Under the pieces are notes generated by a model that was given only the letters and a program-made list of their open reading frames with translations, was not told the DNA's origin and made no database searches. Positions 9,971-22,650 of a stretch of 64,000 bases of DNA are shown here, one piece after another. Both the position numbers and the translations under genes were made by a program. This DNA comes from Macrocystis pyrifera. Taxonomy: Eukaryota; Sar; Phaeophyceae; Laminariales; Laminariaceae. Every line of letters starts with the position of its first letter. The stretch's first letter is position 1. Location of the stretch: NCBI GenBank assembly GCA_031763025.1, contig JASSKH010000001.1:6567024-6631023 (forward strand). Direction: 5' to 3'.

Positions 9971-10500
9971 GAGAAATGAAAGACTAGACCGCGCACGCGG
10001 CTGACTAGTTGTCACCACGAAAGTTGACAAAATACGCCGAGCCCTATTAATACTACTGCTGTACCGTCAATGCGTACCCGGGTGAACCCCGAGCATGACT
10101 ACCTGCGTATCTACATTCCTTAAGCATCGAATCACTAAAACGAGCAAGCGACATCGACCCGTCCCTGCAGCAGTAGGATACCTAAGTACCGCGACAAGGT
10201 ATCTCGCATGCCACGGGTTCCTGTACGACCGCAAGCGCTTCCATATACGAGTGGGCTATCGACGTTCATGCGGTAGGTGGTGGCCTCAGCAGCGTAGCCT
10301 ATATACGAACTACTAAAACAAGCGAGCGACAGCGAGTATCCTATCTACTTACTGAGATCAGGTATCTCGCATACTGCAGGTTCCTGTACGACTACACACG
10401 CTTCTGGATACGAGTGGGCATCGAGCATGGATACGAAATTTGCAGCTTGTGGACGGGGTTAGCGATATTCATGCGGTAGGTGGTGCCGTCAGCAGCGAAT
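9971..10500. repeat. Diverged tandem duplication, unit about 180 bp
   Basis: Bases 10137-10300 and 10314-10497 share the ordered words AAAACGAGCAAGCGACA / AAAACAAGCGAGCGACA, GGTATCTCGCAT, GGTTCCTGTACGAC, ATACGAGTGGGC and TTCATGCGGTAGGTGGTG. No coding function is seen in either unit. Bases 9971-10136 show nothing recognisable. Confidence 0.55.
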
Positions 10501-11017
10501 CTTCTGCGTCTCTTCTCATCCCCCTGCTTTTCTTTGCGGGCCCTCTGGCGAGCAAACCGGCGGTACGGCCTTTCACCGACTCTTCTCACCTCCCTGCCCT
10601 GTCCCCTCTGTCCCCCGCTGGCGTACGGAGGGGGCTGCTCTCATGGCCCGTGTGCGAAGATTGTCTCGCGTAGTTGCTGGTTAGCGTAATATTATAGGTA
10701 TTTTGTTGTATGAATTGCTGCTGTATTTAATATGGTGCCTGTATTATTAATGTGCGTGTGGTTCACAGCTCGGGTGCTGTCTTCTCCTTATGTTTTATCC
10801 CCGGTATATATTATTTAGTATGATCCGTATGGGGGACATTATTTCATCGAGCAGGGCGTCGCAACTAGCCCCCCCTCCCTCGCCTGAGTTTGCAAAGCTC
10901 ACATGTGACGAGGGGTGGGCGCTGCACACTAAAAAGAGACTATGTGTCGCGGCAGACTGCAGGATACTTCCATCCACTAAGCAGACCTGCGTTGAATACA
11001 TGAAAGGAGTGTGTGGG
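10501..11017. other. No feature recognised
   Basis: Pyrimidine-rich at 10500-10640, then AT-rich. Short open frames here do not resemble any protein and overlap on both strands. Confidence 0.4.
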
Positions 11018-11713
11018 GCTACTACACTCACACATGCCGAAGCTTAGCAGAGGATGGACTCTGCTAAACGAGGCGTAAGCCACCCCCCCCTCGCGGGGGG
11101 ACGGATTCAGCTCTAGTTCACCCACACTAAACCTCCCACGGCGTGCAGCCGCAGGACCCACACGGTGTCCGCCCGCGGTCCCGCTTGGGGACCGTGGTGA
11201 TAACCGATCGTGACCTACCGAAGGGTCCTCTGAACGACGGACTCAGTCACGACCTCCCCGCTGCACGTGCTGTCGAACTCTTTGCTCAAAGCTAGGGTTC
11301 ACTACTGCTGTTTACGCTGTAGATACTCTCCGCGTCTATGAGCACGTTAGTCTAGGGTTCGGCATAGGGAACCAAAAGTAACCTCGCCTCCGTCTGAATC
11401 AATCATAGAGGGCTTGGTGCCGAAACACAGGGCAGAAATATGATGCGATACACGGGATGCCGGAAACACCCATCGAACAAAATCCCATCGGACGCGTGTT
11501 AGATGTGCGTGAGACTACTACACTCGTGCATACCGAAGCTCGGCAGAGGACGGACTCTGCAGAACAATTCCTACCACACGACCCTATCGCGAGGGGTGTG
11601 GACTCAGCCCTCGTTCACTCGTGCTACACCTCGCACAGCACAGCCTACGGATTCGCGGCTAGTCATCGCCTCTGCGGTGGGTACCCTCCGTGGGTACTGT
11701 GCTATCATATCTT
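11018..11713. repeat. Imperfect direct repeat, about 200 bp, two copies
   Basis: Copy one (about 11018-11213) and copy two (about 11511-11713) share CTACTACACTC, GCATACCGAAGC, GGCAGAGGA-GGACTCTGC and GGACTCAGC/TTCACTC blocks in the same order. The 300 bp between them and the sequence up to 12213 show no gene that I can support. Confidence 0.45.
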
Positions 11714-12213
11714 CTGTGAAAACTCGGGAGCCACGGCGCCGAGCGGCACACGGCCGGGGAACAAACTCGCTGCACGCCGGAGGCCTCCGTGGCCGATTGC
11801 CCGCTCTACCATGTCTTGTTCGTGAGTGTAGTGTTTCGCTAGTGGCATCGCTGCTTATCGGCTGTAGTGTATAGAGAGATACCCGGTACGAGTCTACACA
11901 GTATGGTGATCAAGGTGAGAAGGAAAGTCCCCAAGAACCCCCTCACACCTCAGGAGAAACCCCGACCAGCAGGAGCATCATCAACCAGCAGGAGCAACAT
12001 CAACCGGGAGGATCAACTTATGGTAGAAAGCCTGCAAAGAGGATTCTCCTTTAGGCGCTCACGGTCGTTTGCAGGCACAGACTATGCTACCGGATTGGCC
12101 ACCATATCATTGCCTACATGCCATGTCCACTTCCGGAAACCCCTCAGGTCCTTGGAATACCACTGTAACAGGCCGCACTTTCATTGTCTTACCTCCTATG
12201 GGCATTTAAATTC
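11714..12213. other. No gene recognised
   Basis: Mixed composition. An open frame at 11867-12238 has a Pro/Ser-rich start and no recognisable domain; I treat it as chance. Confidence 0.35.
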
Positions 12214-12450
12214 ATTTTGCGCGAAGCGCCAAAAATAAGCGACCAAACAAAGCGCGGTGTGTACAGGCTCCCAATATGTTACGAGTGTCTGTAATAGTCG
12301 TGTTTTTGCATTTACCGATTGCGAGAGCTGTACGTTACCGATTTCCACAACCCCGGTATCTGTAGAAGCGGGCCATCCTGGGTTAACGCGTGGGACTAGT
12401 CTCGTTGCAAGCCATCTCGAGTTGCGCTCGCATTTGCCGTGGTACTGGTG
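12214..12450 (+). repeat. Dispersed repeat, second copy at 30531-30790
   Basis: Both copies begin with a hairpin GCGCGAAGCGC, then have CGTGTTTTTG or TGTGTTTTTG, GATTGCGAGAGCTGTAC, CCGATTTCCACA, TAACGCGTGG, TCTCGAGTTG and a GGTACTG end. They are about 240-260 bp long and lack coding sequence. The family is unknown. Confidence 0.6.
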
Positions 12451-12914
12451 TGTTTTGAGTGCAGCAGAATAGTAGTGTAGTACATAGTTCCTGCTACTAC
12501 TAAAAAATAACTACTCTTTCCTTCGAGCAACACACTAACCCATGGCTCCCGTTTCCGCCAAGAACTGCTGTACGGGTGTCACCTGCGACTCCCTTTTCGC
12601 CTTGCGACGCCCCCGGGATTTCACGTTACCCACATCGCGAAGGGGAACCTTGATTCATATACCAAATATCATATCACCTTTTTTTAGTCACATCGTGCTG
12701 AAAGCCCCTATATACTGCTGTATAGCGATGTAATACGATATAATTTATATCGCACGTTCCGGCGAAAAAAAAACGTGACTAAGTACTATGGAAATATCAT
12801 ATCGTGTAGATAACATTGCACAGCAAGGTATAGGCGGCGTGTGTGGTGTAGAGGCAAAGGACGACCGCAGGAACCATACTGCTACTCTCAACAGAAGATA
12901 AGCAACAACATTGG
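12451..12914. other. No feature recognised
   Basis: AT-rich, with a short imperfect inverted repeat near 12650-12770. No gene. Confidence 0.35.
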
Positions 12915-13830
12915 GTCTCTATAGATATTTAGATACATGTTCACGGGCCATGACGTCACATTGTTTCTGTAGTTATTCAATTTTCTACACGAGCTACTTG
13001 TATCGAAGCGTAAATCGTCTTCTTCGTTTTTCTCGATTATACTGACTTTAGTATTCTATTGATCATTTTCGAACACAGTTTTCCAGATGGGAGTTCACGC
13101 GTAATCGAGGCGTTTTTTATGGCTGAAACTGCGATGAATATATTGGGTGCCTTAGAACAAATGATGGCCAACAATATTATATATCTATAGATATGATCAT
13201 GTACACTTAACCCATATTTCTGATGTAGTTATGCCGTTATCCGCAGGAGCTATAGCGGCCTCCTTGTTTCCCCTAATATACTGCCTGTAGGTATACCATT
13301 GATGCCTTTTGAACAGTGTTTCCCAGTTGGTCGTTCACTTGTAATCGAGGCGTGTTTTTACTGTTGAAAACACGACGAATATATTGGCCACCTTAGAATG
13401 AAAGGTAGCCAGAAATATGATATTTCTATGGATATGACTTGCATGAGATAGCTCAAATTACTGCTGTAATTAGTTGTGACTTTTTCCGCACGAGCTATTG
13501 AAGCATATAGTGACCTCCTTACTTTTATTCAATATTCCGAGTTTAGTGTGCTATTGATTATTGATGCCTTTCGAACACCGCTTCCCAGATGGGAACTTAC
13601 TCCTATCAGAGGCGTGTTTAGTGGTGCCAAATGCGATAAACAGACCGGCTTCCTGAGAATAAACGATAGCCGATGATGTTAGCTCTGCACATAAAATTAC
13701 CGCAACAGATTCATCCCATTATTTCAATAGTTATGCCTGTTTCCGCACTCTTTTTTTGACCCAACGCAGGTATATTCATTTTCCACGTATTATACTGCGC
13801 ATAGTACACTGTTGATGCTGTTGAACGAGA
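12915..13830. repeat. Diverged tandem array, unit about 250 bp, about four copies
   Basis: Anchor words recur in order: CCAGATGGGAGTTCAC (13083), CCAGTTGGTCGTTCAC (13323) and CCAGATGGGAACTTAC (13585), each after TTTTCGAACAC or similar and before AATCGAGGCGT. A second anchor, CACGAGCTA or CAGGAGCTA, and a third, TCTATAGATAT or TCTATGGATAT, repeat with the same spacing. The spacing is 240-262 bp. Units are strongly diverged, so the array is old. It is AT-rich with no coding signal. Confidence 0.6.
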
Positions 13831-14894
13831 GTGCAAAGTATAAACCAGGTAAAGGCTCTTCGTAAGAGTACGACGGTGGTTTTGGTGCTGCTATACAGCC
13901 GAAACGTTGTACTTGGGGTCTGTAGCTGTAATACGACACATGCACGCCGACGATGATAGTATTTCGTTGCGTGTTGTCACCGTTCACACATACTGCTACA
14001 CGTGGGGTATGTAAAATCGACCGAGGATTCGCGGGCTGTAGTAGCAAGCCTGGGGCACCGTCAAAGGGATTCGCGCTGCAATCGACCTATGATTTCCCTA
14101 TGTGATTACAGTTTTTTTTTCCATCGTCGGAACTGATGCAAATCGACGACCATCAGGAACGCTGATCCTTCGACGCGGTCACTATTTACACTAGGTACAG
14201 GGACAGAAGAGAGGCGTTCGCCAACAAATAAAAGCACGAGTCAAGCCATATGAATCGATAGAACCACAATGTCGCGCTGATTAAGGGGAGGCAGAGTCTA
14301 GTTGGCCTTGATACAACCCGTAGGAGCCGATAAAACATTTCTAACTTCTAAGCTCCTTTGCGTATGCTCGTAATTACAATGAGGCGCGCGAAGCGCGCAG
14401 CGCGAAGCGCCCAGCGCGAGCCTTTTTTTTCTCGGATTTTTCCAAGAAAAAAAGCCTCTTCATAGCGGCTCGGATACGAGGGTAGGGTGCCTTGCTTTGA
14501 GTTTCTCTGTATGTGTGTGTGATTCAACATTTTATGGGCCACGTTTGACCACCGCGCTCAACGCACACAGCACCAATTCGAGTCCCGGCGGGCTCTGTGC
14601 ACGCACACATACAAACGAAACCTTCTCGTGCTGGTGCGGTAGTAAGTCGTTCACAGTTGGTCGAGCTAGGTGCGGCAACGTGTGTAGGCACATGTTTGTG
14701 CTGGGCCATGTTGAAAATACACCCAACCAACAACACCAATATTTTGCTTTTTGAGTTTTACCTAACTAACGAAACCCAGTTCTACGAGTACTCGTAGGCA
14801 GACTGTGCCTGTCCACGGTAACGAGCGTTGGGGCCATGTCCCCGAGACATGTTGCAAGTGGTATTATCAGGCCCACCCTCCTACTGGTGAGGGG
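13831..14894. other. No gene; contains a GC hairpin cluster at 14381-14458
   Basis: Bases 14381-14424 consist of overlapping GGCGCG/GCGCGC words around GAAGCGC. Directly after is a foldable pair: GAGCC followed by T8 and CTCGG at 14418-14435, against CCAAGAAAAAAAGCCTC at 14441-14457. The same GCGCGAAGCGC word occurs at 12217, 29499 and 30533. The rest shows nothing I can name. Confidence 0.45.
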
Positions 14895-15960
14895 ACGGAG
14901 AAGCAGGAGAAGATCTGCTGTAGTTGTAGTACAGCAGTAGTAGTGGTGGCACTGCTAGAAGCTCTGTTGGACACACATCAGGTTGTAGATTTTTCGTCTT
15001 CAAATAATGAGTTTAGAACCAGGAAACACATGTACGAAGGGTTCACACACAAGCCGAACGTACTGCGACGCTGACCCTGGCCTCGTGTGTCCTACTGCTA
15101 CTGCTGCTGCTGTTTTGCTGCTGGAGAAACACTGCTGCTGTAGATGTCGTACATCAGTATAGTAGCGGTGGCACCTGCTACCTGCTACGAGAAATTCTCT
15201 CTCTTGGACAGAGCATGTGGGGTGCAGATTTTTCGTCTTCTGATTATTTTGCCGAATTTCGAGTTCAAGACCAACACCTGACAAACTCGAGTACGTGTAC
15301 AAAGGGTTCAAGGGTTAGATTAACAAGCCGAGCGAACAGCGACGCTGATCCTGGCCTCGTGTGTCCTACTGCTACTGCTGCTGTTGTTTTGTTGCTGGAG
15401 AAACACTGCTGCTGTAGATGCCGTACATCAGTACAAGCAAGTAGTGCTGGCACCTTCTACGAGAAAGAAGTTCGTTCTGTTGGACAAAGCATTTCAGACG
15501 CAGATTTTTCGTCTTCAAATTGTGCCGAGAATTTCAACCACAAACTACTGCTGATGGAAAAAAGAAAATAAACATGTCAGGTGTGTGATTGTTGGTCTTG
15601 TTCTTTCTAACCGTCGACATCCAGCACAACCAGTGTCCGTGCTGATTCTTGAATACCCGAGAGATACGATACGAATACAAGTTATATGGTCACAGCAGCA
15701 GTGCATATTTTTCGTCTTCGAATTATTATGCCAGATTTCGAGGTGGAAACCGGGATACACACGACAAAATCAAGTACTTGTGCGTACTGTACTGCTGTGT
15801 TCCCATATATCAAGAGCAGAAGAGGCCAAGAACATTTACGATATTGAGATTTACCAACGGCGGCGTATATTGGTATTAATAGTAAGTAGTAGATGTTCGT
15901 TTGTGTTGGTTCAGCACAAAACAGAATAATCCGTATTCGCCCAGCATGATGCATCGCAGA
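14895..15960. repeat. Diverged tandem array, unit about 200-276 bp, four copies
   Basis: The word AGATTTTTCGTCTTC (or CATATTTTTCGTCTTC) occurs at about 14987, 15226, 15502 and 15704. Between the first three, the blocks GCGACGCTGA-CCTGGCCTCGTGTG, TCCTACTGCTACTGCTGCTG, GGAGAAACACTGCTGC and CGTACATCAGTA repeat in order. The units are CTG-rich but do not keep a reading frame. Confidence 0.6.
15600..15694 (-). repeat. LINE-B tail fragment
   Basis: Contains CGTCGACATCCAGCACAACC, AGTGTCCGTGCTGATTCTT, GAGAGATAC and GGTCACA in the order found at the 3' ends of LINE-B copies (for example 24215-24300 and 25825-25900). It lies inside the 14895-15960 array and spaces its last two units. Confidence 0.6.
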
Positions 15961-17943
15961 TATGACTACTGCAGGTATTACTGAGGTCGCGCCCCATTGC
16001 CACCAATTACTAGTACATGTCGACCACAATGTTCCGCAATATCCTGTCAGCTATGCAGCCCTAACCCAGTTATCCCATCTTGTTCAAAACTCTGTAGTAG
16101 GAAGTACAAGACTAAAATTCCCCATCCTTCACAAACATCCAAAGTGGCGCCGCTTCGAGGAAATATCCGATATTATTTGGCAAAAACACGTGCTGGTCAC
16201 ACCCACAACCGACGCCAATAGCAACCCTCTACAACCGACGTCGGAGAAGGTGACCAGACACTCCTACGCTGCATAAAGAACGCATAGTCTTCTCGAAATT
16301 GTTCATGCCTCAGTCCCACACCCCAGTACAGTTACAGACGCGGTGGCCAGATCCTGTGCAAAAAGCTTAGAAGTCGCAAGGTGCTTCTCCTGCATCCTTT
16401 GGAAAGCCGTCCTTTCGCGTTTAACAAATATCATCAACCTCTCTTTGCAAGCCCTGCTCCGGCACTGGTTGCCTTTACTATCTGCACCGAGATCGTCCGA
16501 TGCATTGTACTACGTACTGGATACAAGACTGGAACATGCAGGGCAGGAAATGTCCGACGTTGTCTCCGTAGCACTTCTTCTGTCGTGTTAGAACATCCTG
16601 TTCGGACAGCGTCAAGAAGGAAAGCACACGCAGGAGGGTAGTGGCAGACACGCTTATATATATCCTGGGCAGCTTGATCGAGGAATCAAAGTTGTGCTAC
16701 ACAGTTCTTCGGGGGAGTCTATTTGTAGTAATTTGCTACGGTGCTATCTCTGCGAACCTTCGGACAATCACACAATTAGTGATATGGCGTTTCCTGTGTC
16801 TTATCTTGGGAGCTTTGAGCATTATTCGTCTATAAGGCGACCTCCACAAAGCACCTCCAAAACCGTCATTTTCGTTGTGTGCTCCCCGTGTCTGGGAGGA
16901 GATAGGCCACGATAATCCCCTACAAGGGGGTGACTTTTTGTGAGAGTGCTATCGTACACGGCACCTGTCGAGGCCGTAATATACCGCCTATCTTTTACGT
17001 AAACATCAACATTCTCAAGGCAATATAGCTGGTGCAAGTTGCAGGTGCCGTGGGTGAACTACAGCACGAACAGCAGTGCCATAGTATGCTGGATGTAACA
17101 CGTACCCCTAGGACAAATTATCCAAAAGTTTTTTTCGACGGCGGGGACAGTGCAAATGCCGAAATATTCTTCCATGATCAGGGCTGGGCACTGGCAGAGA
17201 ACGTATTTACCCTAATAGTGCGCTGGCAGTAGTTATCTACTGGCGGTAGTAGTCTACTTATTGACCCGGCTAGCATATATGCCAGTAGTTTTTCTTGTCC
17301 TGCATACGTCCCAGAAACACGCCTTATCATTGTAGACCCCATAAATACGTCCCGAGAAGAACGAGGAGAGACTAGAAAAGAAATGAAAGAGGGAGTTCAT
17401 ATTTTCCTTCAGTTTTTCATAAAATCGCCACATCATCGCCACACGGTGCATGCATTTTTTCGACACTCTTCGTGATATCTTCCGCGGATGAACGCGACCA
17501 CCCCCGGCGAGTATACTGCTGCAACCATGTATACTGTTCAATTTTGACGACAGTACTATTGCTACTGACTGCGTCAGCCACTGCCCAGCCCGATCGATGA
17601 TAGCTTTTACCTGTCTGTCGAGATTTTTCTACCGAGTGTGTTAGGACTTTCGCCACAAGACAAGGCATGGGGCCTAGCGGATATATATATGTTTTTGAGT
17701 TTTGATCACTGTCTACGTTTTAGAGTTTCCTCGTTCGCCAACCCGGTTCAGCGAACAACCCTTTTCGTATCTCCTTGGGCCCCAGACAATGGCTCCAGTG
17801 ATACGTTTGTACGTCCTTCTTTTGCCTTCACTTCGGTCTTCGTTTTCTTGTTCAGCCCTCGCTTCGGCTTCTGTCTCCTTCTGCGTTCGTCTTTCTTTGT
17901 TTTCACTTTGGGTGATTTCTCCTTGCGCCTTCGCTTTGAGTTA
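15961..17943. other. No gene recognised
   Basis: About 2 kb without a repeat shared elsewhere in the window. Short overlapping frames on both strands have no recognisable domain. The end (17700-17943) is strongly pyrimidine-rich and gives low-complexity Phe/Leu/Ser frames. Confidence 0.4.
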
Positions 17944-18651
17944 TGTCTCTCTCTCCTTGAGTCTCCCTTTTATTGGTTGTTTTCAACGACCACCCCCTCT
18001 TCGTAGTGTTTGGGTCTTCTTACGAGGTGTGGGGGGATCTACAGCCTCGTTTCTTTTGTTTCGAATAGCCGCATCTTCGACCACCCTTTTCCTGGCCGTT
18101 TGGGACGAAATTTGTCATCACCCTCCGACCACCTGGTGGTCTGCATATACGACTATTCAGGGTGGGCTAATGTGATATGAGTGGAGTAATCATGGGCTAT
18201 AGATATAGATAATATGTTGCAGTCTTGTAGTCTCACGAATGCGAGAATAATCCGAAGAATGGATTAACCCGGCGGATATTCCGTTAGTCGAGAGTAACGT
18301 TCTTTTAGAAATGTTCCCTAGGGCGGATAACCCGTTAGACGAGAGCAATGTTCCTTAAAGGACCACGAAGTGAGAAGTTTTCATATTAGAAGAAGAACGA
18401 TCGGTAGCCATAAGAAAGTTCTGTAGGCGTACATCAGATAAGAGGAATTTAGGAGAGCTTGTGGCGTGGGGTGGGACGAGTATATCTGGGCGTCGAGTCC
18501 CTCCCCCCTACCTCTCACTTCTCTACCAGACCACCTCCTCAGCTCTCGCCATCAATAGGAAGATCTAAATCAGAAAAAGCGAAGCACTGCTTCCCAGCTG
18601 CCAGAACCACCTGCGTCCCTTACCCTTGCCATACCCGCGGGCACCGCTTCA
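17944..18651 (+). repeat. Solo LTR of the LTR-A family
   Basis: Matches 702-1425 along its length (708 bp) and ends at the same GCTTCA. It starts TGTCTCTCTC. No primer-binding site follows the end and no second LTR is nearby, so a solo LTR left by recombination is the simplest reading. The five bases on each side do not match as a target-site duplication, which leaves the start coordinate uncertain. Confidence 0.6.
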
Positions 18652-20289
18652 CAAGAGTGTATTATTGATGTGTTTTGCTCGCCTTGTTATCGAGAAAATC
18701 GTAAAAGTTCATTCTCTGATGTGTGTGTTTTTTTTGCGTCGTATACGGGTGTGTCAATGGGTAGTACATGTAACCTTCTCGTACTGGTACGTCTTAGAGT
18801 CTACACCTTTGTTTTATACCCGACACGGCGGTAGTCTTGTCATACTCGTACTGCTCTTCATAGACTAGTTGCTACTGTTTATTGAGTAGTCGTAGAGCAG
18901 TAGTAGTCTACGGATTATACCGGTATGTTATGGTATCCTGGTGTCTTGTACCAGGTACGTATGCATACATACACCTGGTAAAAATACCAGGTACATACTA
19001 CAGCAATAGTACAAGAAGCAGTAGTAGCATGCCGATCCACAGCAGTGCTGTTGCTACTCGTACTACACTGCTGTGGTTTCACATCGCCTTTCACTTATCA
19101 TACATAAAACAAGTCTTCAAGTCTTGTTCTACGTTCAGTACGACAACCTCGTGCACCACCCACCCTGTCCGGATATATAATGATCGTTTGGGCATAAACA
19201 TGAATATTGCAGCGGTCGTTTTTGTATCACCCATAAGAAACAAACCGTGAGGACATTTGTACATGGGATCGGATTTCTGGACGTTTAGGCTGAAGCAGCC
19301 AGCCTGTACCCACCCGCCTCCTCTACGTGTGACAAAGGAGCTGTGCGTCGCTGAATTAAAGAGATGCAGGATACCATAGCCAGGCAGTCGAGATACCGCA
19401 TGTAGTGACATGTCGCTGAAAGTGCCAAGGCATTTTACTTTGGGTTAATTAGTTGAGAGCTGACCAGCAGTGGTGGGAATAAATGAATAGTGCACCGTAT
19501 GCGCGAGAAAAATAGAGAGGCGCTATATGACGGGGGGGGGAAAGGGAAGGCACCTGTGACAACGATTTTTGTCCAGAATGCCGCGGGGGGCAAACATCTT
19601 CCACGCGTTAAGCTAGAAAGTAGAAATTGTTGTAGACCATCCTTGCCGGCAGTGCTTTTCCCACGAGTCCCAGCTTTACTGTTACTGGGAAGGCATCTGA
19701 AACAAGGCAGGTAATACACATATCACCCATGTTAGACTTGTCGAAATGCACTACATCAATCTCCATTACGTCTGCTGGATAATCTACCTTCAACTTTTAT
19801 TTGCTGCACTTTCCGGAGCGACCAAACACCACCTACATCGTATTGCACTTCTCTATTGTACGCTTGAAGGAATTACGCCCTCTACTAAAACACGGAAACA
19901 CCTGTCCGCGATTAGAAGTTGACGAGCACCCCCGCTCTCTTATATACCCCCTACACCCCATAACCATACACCCCCAGCTCGGGTCGTCCAACTACACTCC
20001 TGGGTGGGGGTCATAGCTATATTTGCCGCTTCGCGTACTGCACCACATGACTCTGGTATATAGCTCCGAGCAGACTAGGTTATCTTGTTACCGCGTATGT
20101 GCTGCCAAAATCATCCTACACTAAAATCTACCAGTTCACACTCAGAAAACATAGTGTGCTGACAGCGTTGTAAACGAGTTGATCCTCTTGGGTCTTCAGA
20201 TGAGACAGTTGACCGTGAATAGTGACGGTTACAGCATCGGTCAGTAACGTCCTTACCGCATGATGTTTGATGAACTTAACTTACATATT
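18652..20289. other. No gene recognised
   Basis: Contains palindromic runs around TACCAGGTA/TACCTGGTA at 18950-19000 but no coding sequence, RNA gene or dispersed repeat I can support. Confidence 0.4.
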
Positions 20290-20402
20290 TTTCGTTCGCA
20301 ATCGGGGTCCCGAAGGGGTCAAGACACGCTTATGCAGGGGAAAGATTTCGTTCGCAATCGGGGTCCCGAAGGGGTTAAGACACGCCTACGGAGGGGAAGG
20401 AC
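20290..20402. repeat. 56-bp tandem duplication
   Basis: Two units starting at 20291 and 20347, each TTCGTTCGCAATCGGGGTCC followed by CGAAGGGGT-AAGACACGC and ending AGGGGAA. They differ at only a few bases, so the duplication is recent compared with the other arrays here. Confidence 0.8.
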
Positions 20403-21829
20403 AACGCACGAAACAAGATTGGCCTATGGTTTCCGACGCGCCCATTAACGTTTTCAGCACCGTTGGTGGTGGTGTTCCCCAGACGCACTACTGTACTCAC
20501 CACGAGCTTTCAAGATTGGTTTCATGGGGGATTTCACGAGCTTCTCGATTCACACACGACACGTGGTCCAACGTACGTCATGCACCCATCATGAACCACG
20601 ATGGAACGCGTAGAAAGAAGGCTATGACGACCACAGCCCCGTGCATGCATCACACTACAACCGGCAGCAACCGGTCTGCAAACACACGTAAAAAGTGGTC
20701 CACTGTTTTTTTCAAACAAAAACCCTTGCAGCCAAACCACATATCGTGGACCGAGAGAGCAAGCATGGACACCGCAGCCGGGGAAGTCTCCGTGAGGTAG
20801 GCCAGGGACAATGAGTCGTTGTATAGGTTGCTCGCGTTGTGATAAAGACTTACCTGGGTGCGCACACCCTGCGAAATTATAGACGTTGCGGTCGCACGGC
20901 AAGGACAACCATAGGTCACGCGGAAGAACACCGAAATAGGATAATATGACGAACCGGGAAAAAACAAGGGTCAAATATGGTTCGAAAGGGAAATATCAAT
21001 GGGCAGAGCCGTCCAATGCGAAGGATGGGCGCGCAGTACAGAGTGCCGGCCCCTTCACACATAATATGCCGGGATAGTACGTGCCTAGTAACCCTAAATG
21101 TGTCGTGTTTCTGGTAAATAAATGGCTGGTTTCACTCTACCTTCAGTGTAACCACTGCCGAAACAAATTAGAGTTTCCTAGGACGTGTTAAGGCTTGCCA
21201 TATGGCTTCCTTATCGAATTTTGTTTTGCGAGAAGGCTTGCAGTAGACCTGTACTGCACGAGGCTGGTATAAACGCCCACAATGGACGGAAAGACAACGA
21301 TCGCTTTAACAAGTATTAACAATACCAACAGGCCCTTGTGTTTTCGTTCAGAGTGGTATACAGCAGGCTCTCTTCGTTGAGTTCCACCGGTTGCCTGTTT
21401 GCGTCCGGTGTTCATGAATTCATCCACAACTCGCAAAAATCACGATCGAGATCTCTTAAATCCTCAACCTATCGTGTTAGAGATGCTGAGCGGGGTCTGA
21501 ACAGTTCCGGCGACTTAGCAAACGTACCCCAGACCACGCAGGCACCACGGCTCCAACCTTTTTGAAATACCTACGGTAGATCGTGAAAAGGGAAACCGAT
21601 GATCTGTCCGAGGTGTTCATTCGGGTGTCGCACTTCTTCGGAGATCTCTGGCTGAGTTTCGTCTGGGGATCTTTCATATGATACAGCCCCTGGTAGTGTC
21701 TCGGCGCGCCACCATTCTGATCGAGGGTGAGTTGATTGGTACACTATCATGCAGACATGATACTGCAAAGATCGCTGATCAGTGGAAAAATGAACGCATC
21801 TCCGTAACGTTCGCTGTAAAACAAAGAAG
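20403..21829. other. No gene recognised
   Basis: Open frames of up to 177 codons occur on both strands over 20267-20974, but they overlap antisense, one begins inside the 56-bp duplication, and none shows a known motif. No repeat was recognised from 20975 to 21829. Confidence 0.35.
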
Positions 21830-22400
21830 GAAGTGAACTCGTAAATAATCGAAATGGTAGATAAAAAAATGTTCGCATTATTGTGAAGGTGTTACCTACT
21901 GAGCTACAGGGGTAAAAGACCAATCAATTACCCAGCCCAGGGTGCTTTTAGTCCTGGAAACACTCTCCCCCCCCCCTGAACGGTTGGACATTTCGAGCGT
22001 CGGTACTGTATACTGCCGTACGCTTTCCTACTCGCTTCAAGTAACAAAAGACGAATACCTGGGGAACCAAGGAGATACATTTATTGGGACGCACGCCAGA
22101 GCCTTTCTATAAAAGAATCGTTCAAAGTAAGATTCGAGCCCGTGAACTCGACGATGTTAAATGTGAAGGTGTTGCCTACTGAGCTGTAGGAGTAAAGAAC
22201 CTATCAATTGCCCAGCCCGGCCAGGATAACCCTTACAACATTATTCAAACGAATATAATTGTCGAAAAACAGAAAAAAAAATGTAAAAGAAGGATGTTGG
22301 TGGGACTCGAACTCGATAAACACAGGTAAAAATTGTGCATTTTTGCAAGTTGCACAACTGAGGCGCGGGAGAAAAAAATGTTTTGCGGTGTCTTTACAAG
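21830..22400 (-). repeat. Cluster of tRNA-like units (possible tRNA-derived SINE pieces)
   Basis: On the minus strand, two units contain a box-A-like stretch: TAGCTCAGTAGGTAACACC near 21895 and CAGCTCAGTAGGCAACACC near 22165-22185. The second is followed downstream (22130-22145) by a box-B-like GGGCTCGAATC. A third unit has GAGTTCGAGTCCCACC at about 22300-22318. None folds into a complete cloverleaf: the D stem does not close. They look like decayed tRNA pseudogenes or SINE heads, not functional tRNAs. Both box-A units are followed by the same ACACCTTCACA word, which argues for a shared repeat. Confidence 0.4.
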
Positions 22401-22650
22401 TAGTGCATGTACATGTATCCACATACGAGCACTTTGCTTCTCGAAGCTTGTTTCTCAAAAATAAAGTAACCCGTTTTCAGCAAACATGCCTCATTAGCTT
22501 GATTATTTTATCGTTTGAAGCGGGCCAAAAAACACTCTTGTGTTTTGGTTTGTTTCGGCATATATATACCATACATGTCTACGACAGGGGATTGGAATTA
22601 ATTCGGGTTCCCTAAACAAGCTGTGATACAGCAGTACATATAGACTATAT

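Noticed and set aside
17944-18656. Target-site duplication around the solo LTR
   Set aside because: The bases before the inferred start (AGTTA) and after the end (CAAGA) do not match.
20267-20974. 177-codon plus frame and 146-codon minus frame
   Set aside because: Antisense to each other, no recognisable motif, and the plus frame begins within a recent 56-bp duplication.
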